9,239 nt of DNA from Planctomycetota bacterium (lineage in GTDB: Bacteria > Planctomycetota > Planctomycetia > Isosphaerales > Isosphaeraceae). This document shows positions 6,740 through 9,239 of the stretch, piece after piece. Numbering within the stretch: the first letter of the stretch is position 1; each line of letters opens with the position of its first letter. The notes under the pieces were generated by a model that was not told the DNA's origin, searched no databases, and saw only the letters and a program-made list of their open reading frames with translations. The translations under genes were made by a program, and so were the position numbers. The stretch covers positions 1 to 9,239 of the forward strand of contig JAJYCH010000124.1 of NCBI GenBank assembly GCA_021778575.1, given 5' to 3'.

Positions 6740-7897
6740 ATGTTGAGTCTGACTTCGAGGATCGGCCTGACGCTCGGCTGGTTGTTAATCGCCCCGGTGC
6801 TGGCCCATGCCGAGGAGGCGCTGACGCTCGACGCCGCCCTGACCTCGATCGCGAAGGTCGTCGCCGAGAAGGTCAAGCAGGAGAACGCCACCCAGATCGT
6901 CATCAACCCGATCACCGACACCGGCGACCTGACCCACACCGCCGGCACTGGCCTGACCGAGAAACTGATCGAGAAGCTCAAGGCCGAGGGGATCGCGCCG
7001 GCGCTCAAGGCCGATCTGATCTTCTCCGGCGACTACGGCCTGGGAGAGGCCGAGAGCGGCGGCCAGAGGCTCGGCTTCCCCGTCGGCCGACTCGCCTTCA
7101 AGGTCAAGAAGCGCAACGGCAAGACCCTGGTGGATTCCGAGAATGATATCCCCGCCGATCGCCAGCCCCGAGTGACCGACCTCGGCGATCTCAACAAGAT
7201 GGGCAACACCACGGTCGCCCTGCCGCCGCCGAGCGCGACCACCGAACGGAACAAGGCCACGCTCGACGCCCTCGACAACAAGCCGGGCCTGTTCGAGATC
7301 CAGGGCACGAGGCTCCGAGCCACAGGAGCCCCCTACGCGATCGAGCTGCTCGTCGCTCCTGCGACCGGCCAGGTCGCACCCAGGGCCGGAGCATTCCGGC
7401 CCGCGAAGCTCGAGGTCCGCGACGGTTCACCCTTCCTCAAGGTCGAACCCGGCCAGGCGCTCGCCGTCCGGATCATCAATGAGGCCGGCCACGACGTCGC
7501 CTCGACCGTCTCGATCGATGGCCTGAGCATGTTCGACTTCCGCGAAGACAAGGCCGACCGGAACGAACATGTCATCATCAAGCAAGGGACCGCAGGAGAC
7601 ATCCTCGGCTGGTTCCGCGACGCCAAGGTCTCCAGCGCATTCCTCGTCGCCGATCTACCCCAGGATCACACCAAGTCCGCCTTGCTGAAGAACCCCGCCA
7701 AGATCGGCTCGATCACGATCACCTTCGCCGCCGCCTGGGAGAAGGACAACCAGCGACCCGCAGACGAATTCGTTCACAACCGGAAAGTGGGGGTCGAGAT
7801 CATTCCAGGAGGGACGATCGAAGCCCCTTACGAGACCGTCAACCGCCAGATCGGCGAGGTCCGAACCGTTCTGACCGTTCGGTACGACAAACTTTGA
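6740..7897 (+). CDS. Secreted two-part protein of unknown function, FlgO/TolB-like N-terminus
   Basis: The product is 385 residues. GAGGG at 6727-6731 is 8 nt before this ATG, which opens directly into a signal peptide (cleavage after AHA24). An earlier in-frame ATG at 6665 overlaps the cytochrome gene and would bury the signal peptide. Residues 28-135 alternate helix and strand (DAALTSIAKVVAEKV, TQIVINPITD, LTEKLIEKLKAEGI, ADLIFSGDYG), loosely resembling the FlgO/LpoB/TolB-N type fold of envelope proteins; this is tentative. A Pro/Thr-rich linker spans about 158-170. Residues 185-385 are beta-rich: LEVRDGSPFLKVEPGQALAVRIINEAG, VSIDGLSMFDFRE, then ITITFAAAWEK and a final VLTVRYDKL. No catalytic motif is seen. 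The gene follows the cytochrome gene by 43 nt, so it probably belongs to the same transcript and may be its envelope partner. It ends 90 nt from the convergent minus-strand gene. Confidence 0.75.
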   Translation: MLSLTSRIGLTLGWLLIAPVLAHAEEALTLDAALTSIAKVVAEKVKQENATQIVINPITDTGDLTHTAGTGLTEKLIEKLKAEGIAPALKADLIFSGDYGLGEAESGGQRLGFPVGRLAFKVKKRNGKTLVDSENDIPADRQPRVTDLGDLNKMGNTTVALPPPSATTERNKATLDALDNKPGLFEIQGTRLRATGAPYAIELLVAPATGQVAPRAGAFRPAKLEVRDGSPFLKVEPGQALAVRIINEAGHDVASTVSIDGLSMFDFREDKADRNEHVIIKQGTAGDILGWFRDAKVSSAFLVADLPQDHTKSALLKNPAKIGSITITFAAAWEKDNQRPADEFVHNRKVGVEIIPGGTIEAPYETVNRQIGEVRTVLTVRYDKL

Positions 7898-7987
7898 CGG
7901 TGATGCTGCCGCTTTTACGGTAGGGTCCTCAGTGGGATGTGGTTTTCATCGCATATTCCTCCCCGAATGACCACCCTGTCGAGAGGC

Positions 7988-8854
7988 TCAATCGGCAACG
8001 GAGTCAGGTTTTGAAAGGAAACTTTCCGGCACCGAAACCTTGTCACGAATCTTTTCGAGATGGTCGATGATCCGATCAAGGGCCTTCAACTCGATGGCTG
8101 TGGCCTTTCGGACTTCTCTCACCCGGTTCCGAAGGGTCTCGACCTGGTCGATCGTGACCGCGCCAGGCGCTGTGTCTTCGAGTAATCGATTGACCACATC
8201 TTTCTGAAAGAAATTTTCGGCGTATCGGATCGTCTCGTCAGCCCGGCGTTGCCAGCGGGCAAGGGCCTCCGAAAGGGAGTTGGGGAGCTTCGGTTTTCGA
8301 CTGATCCTACGGGATTGAGTGTTGTTGTTGCTCGGGGTTCCAAGCAGCTCCTTGATCCGGGTCTCGCTCCAGTTCTCGTCGCACGCCCGGCGTAGCAGCG
8401 TCTCGCGTTCTCGATCGAGTCTGGGGAAGCAGAGTCGAGACACCACGGAAATCCGGAGCGGTGAGCCATCCGCCCGTCGCATTCCGAGCATCCGATCCCG
8501 GGCGTCGGTCGTCGGGTACGCTCGATAAATGTAACCAGCAATCTTGATCTGGGTGGACTTGAGCTGGAATCGGCGGGACAGTCGAATCGAACCCATACCG
8601 GTGATCGCCGTTTCGTCCGTCTGGTCAGACTGGGACTGAGACGATCGGAGCTGCCAGATGACGCGACCCAGCTCCCAGTGGGCGTCGATCGCGGCGGAGT
8701 GGTGGGAGTCGCGGCTGACTTCCTTGATGCGATTGATCGCGGCTTCTAGCGCTGCTTCGAGATTCGCATGGGGTGCAGCAACGGTAGGAGTCGATGTTGG
8801 TTTGGAGGCGTCAAGGTTTGGCGACCTGGTGACCGCCTTCGATCGATCTGCCAT
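7988..8854 (-). CDS. DUF1016/YhcG N-terminal-like protein, nuclease part absent
   Basis: The product is 288 residues from the ATG at 8854, chosen because GGAG lies 9 nt upstream; a 25-residue longer version from 8929 is possible but has no clear ribosome site and a non-conserved-looking start. Residues 1-30 are a Ser/Thr/Pro-rich tail. Residues 33-175 resemble the N-terminal domain of DUF1016 (YhcG) proteins: AHWELGRVIWQLR, then SIRLSRRFQLKSTQIKIAGYIYRAYP, then RISVVSRLCFPRLDRERETLLRRACDENWSETRIKELL, a helix-turn-helix-like end. The PD-(D/E)XK nuclease domain normally following is missing. Instead there is a basic linker (180-190) and a helical, probably coiled-coil, C-terminus (195-272). No signal peptide or membrane segment is present, so it is cytoplasmic. 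It is probably DNA- or protein-binding; function is unknown. Its lower hydrophobicity and opposite strand separate it from its envelope-directed neighbours. Confidence 0.7.
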   Translation of the reverse strand: MADRSKAVTRSPNLDASKPTSTPTVAAPHANLEAALEAAINRIKEVSRDSHHSAAIDAHWELGRVIWQLRSSQSQSDQTDETAITGMGSIRLSRRFQLKSTQIKIAGYIYRAYPTTDARDRMLGMRRADGSPLRISVVSRLCFPRLDRERETLLRRACDENWSETRIKELLGTPSNNNTQSRRISRKPKLPNSLSEALARWQRRADETIRYAENFFQKDVVNRLLEDTAPGAVTIDQVETLRNRVREVRKATAIELKALDRIIDHLEKIRDKVSVPESFLSKPDSVAD

Positions 8855-9239
8855 GAGAGAGAACTCCGTGTGATCTGACTGGCAAGGGCTCTGCAATCGT
8901 CGTCGTTGGGTGAAGACCGACGTGATCAACTCTCGAAAGTCTCACGATCGGACTCTCCGGTCCGAAGAACCGGTGAGGAGAGCGGGACCCGAGTCGGGAG
9001 TGACGGTCAAAGCAATGTCGTCGGCTCGATCGGAGCGAACCGTCTCTCTTTCAAGACCCTTACTCTGCGCTGAGAAAGATCGTCGCACCAGTGTCCCACA
9101 TGAGCAAGCAGCAGGAAGGTCTCCTGGTCACCGCAATGGTCCGTAACTCCACAGATCGCTCTGGAAATCCGGCACTGTTCAGTCCTTCAGAGCATCGCAA
9201 TAGATAAAATAAACACTATTTCGCGTCATTATTAGTTGT
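8855..9239. other. Upstream region of the minus-strand gene, no credible gene
   Basis: This 385-nt stretch contains no protein-like reading frame on either strand. It holds the ribosome site of the minus-strand gene (CTCC at 8864-8867 on the plus strand), overlapping hairpins at 8948-8998, and an AT-rich end: only 10 of the last 41 bases (9199-9239) are G or C, against a clearly GC-rich background. The AT-rich end could hold a minus-strand promoter, for example ATGACG (9229-9224) and TATCTA (9206-9201) with 17 nt between, but matches to consensus are poor. Confidence 0.5.
8948..8998 (-). promoter_or_regulatory. Overlapping hairpins in the leader of the minus-strand gene
   Basis: TCGGAC (8948-8953) pairs with GTCCGA (8960-8965), while CCGGT (8957-8961) pairs with ACCGG (8969-8973). 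The two stems share bases and cannot form together. An 11-bp dyad CCCGA-G-TCGGG follows at 8988-8998. The set lies 94-144 nt upstream of the start codon, and could be a leader switch or protein-binding sites. Only the pairing is observed; a regulatory role is a guess. Confidence 0.3.

Noticed and set aside
7915..7982. Possible remnant of the palindromic element (GGTAGGGT ... ACCCTG) between convergent genes
   Set aside because: Only the outermost few bases match; the arms and spacer are absent.
8910..9146. Small plus-strand open frame upstream of the minus-strand gene
   Set aside because: Low-complexity Arg/Ser composition, no ribosome site, and it covers the hairpin-rich leader.

Overview
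The window looks like chromosomal DNA from a GC-rich planctomycete, probably of the Isosphaeraceae type. This is an inference from gene content: a DUF1570-type secreted metallopeptidase-like protein, a secreted caspase-like peptidase fused to an FGE/sulfatase-modifying-factor fold, a planctomycete-style c-type cytochrome, several Sec-exported proteins of unknown function, and long palindromic repeats in the gaps between genes. No rRNA, tRNA, CRISPR array, transposase or reverse transcriptase was found.

Layout. Positions 2-1639 (+) hold the 3' part of a DUF1570 metallopeptidase-like gene that runs off the left edge. The gap 1640-2331 has no convincing gene. It holds a nested inverted-repeat element (1704-2006) and a decayed copy of a second palindromic element (2050-2143). 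At 2332-2697 (+) is a small secreted protein made of 55% Gly plus Tyr after its signal peptide, followed by a strong GC hairpin and a perfect 32-bp inverted repeat (2767-2842). At 2943-4619 (+) is a secreted caspase/FGE-fold fusion whose FGE domain lacks both catalytic cysteines. The gap 4620-4962 holds an RNA hairpin and a third copy of the palindromic element (4736-4843). At 4963-6696 (+) is an exported protein with two CxxCH haem-binding motifs, followed after 43 nt by a secreted two-part protein of unknown function (6740-7897, +). Facing these, 7988-8854 (-) encodes a cytoplasmic protein resembling the N-terminal part of DUF1016/YhcG proteins. Its 385-nt upstream region (8855-9239) contains overlapping hairpins and ends in a very AT-rich stretch.

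How the genes may work together. All plus-strand products either carry a signal peptide or (the truncated first gene) look exported, so most of the window serves the cell envelope. The caspase-FGE, cytochrome and two-part protein genes share orientation, and the last two are close enough for one transcript. A plausible but unproven reading is an extracytoplasmic module combining proteolysis or ligand binding, redox sensing and a scaffold protein. The minus-strand gene looks unrelated. The palindromic elements sit in three consecutive gaps along the plus-strand genes and may act as mRNA-end structures as well as being dispersed repeats.
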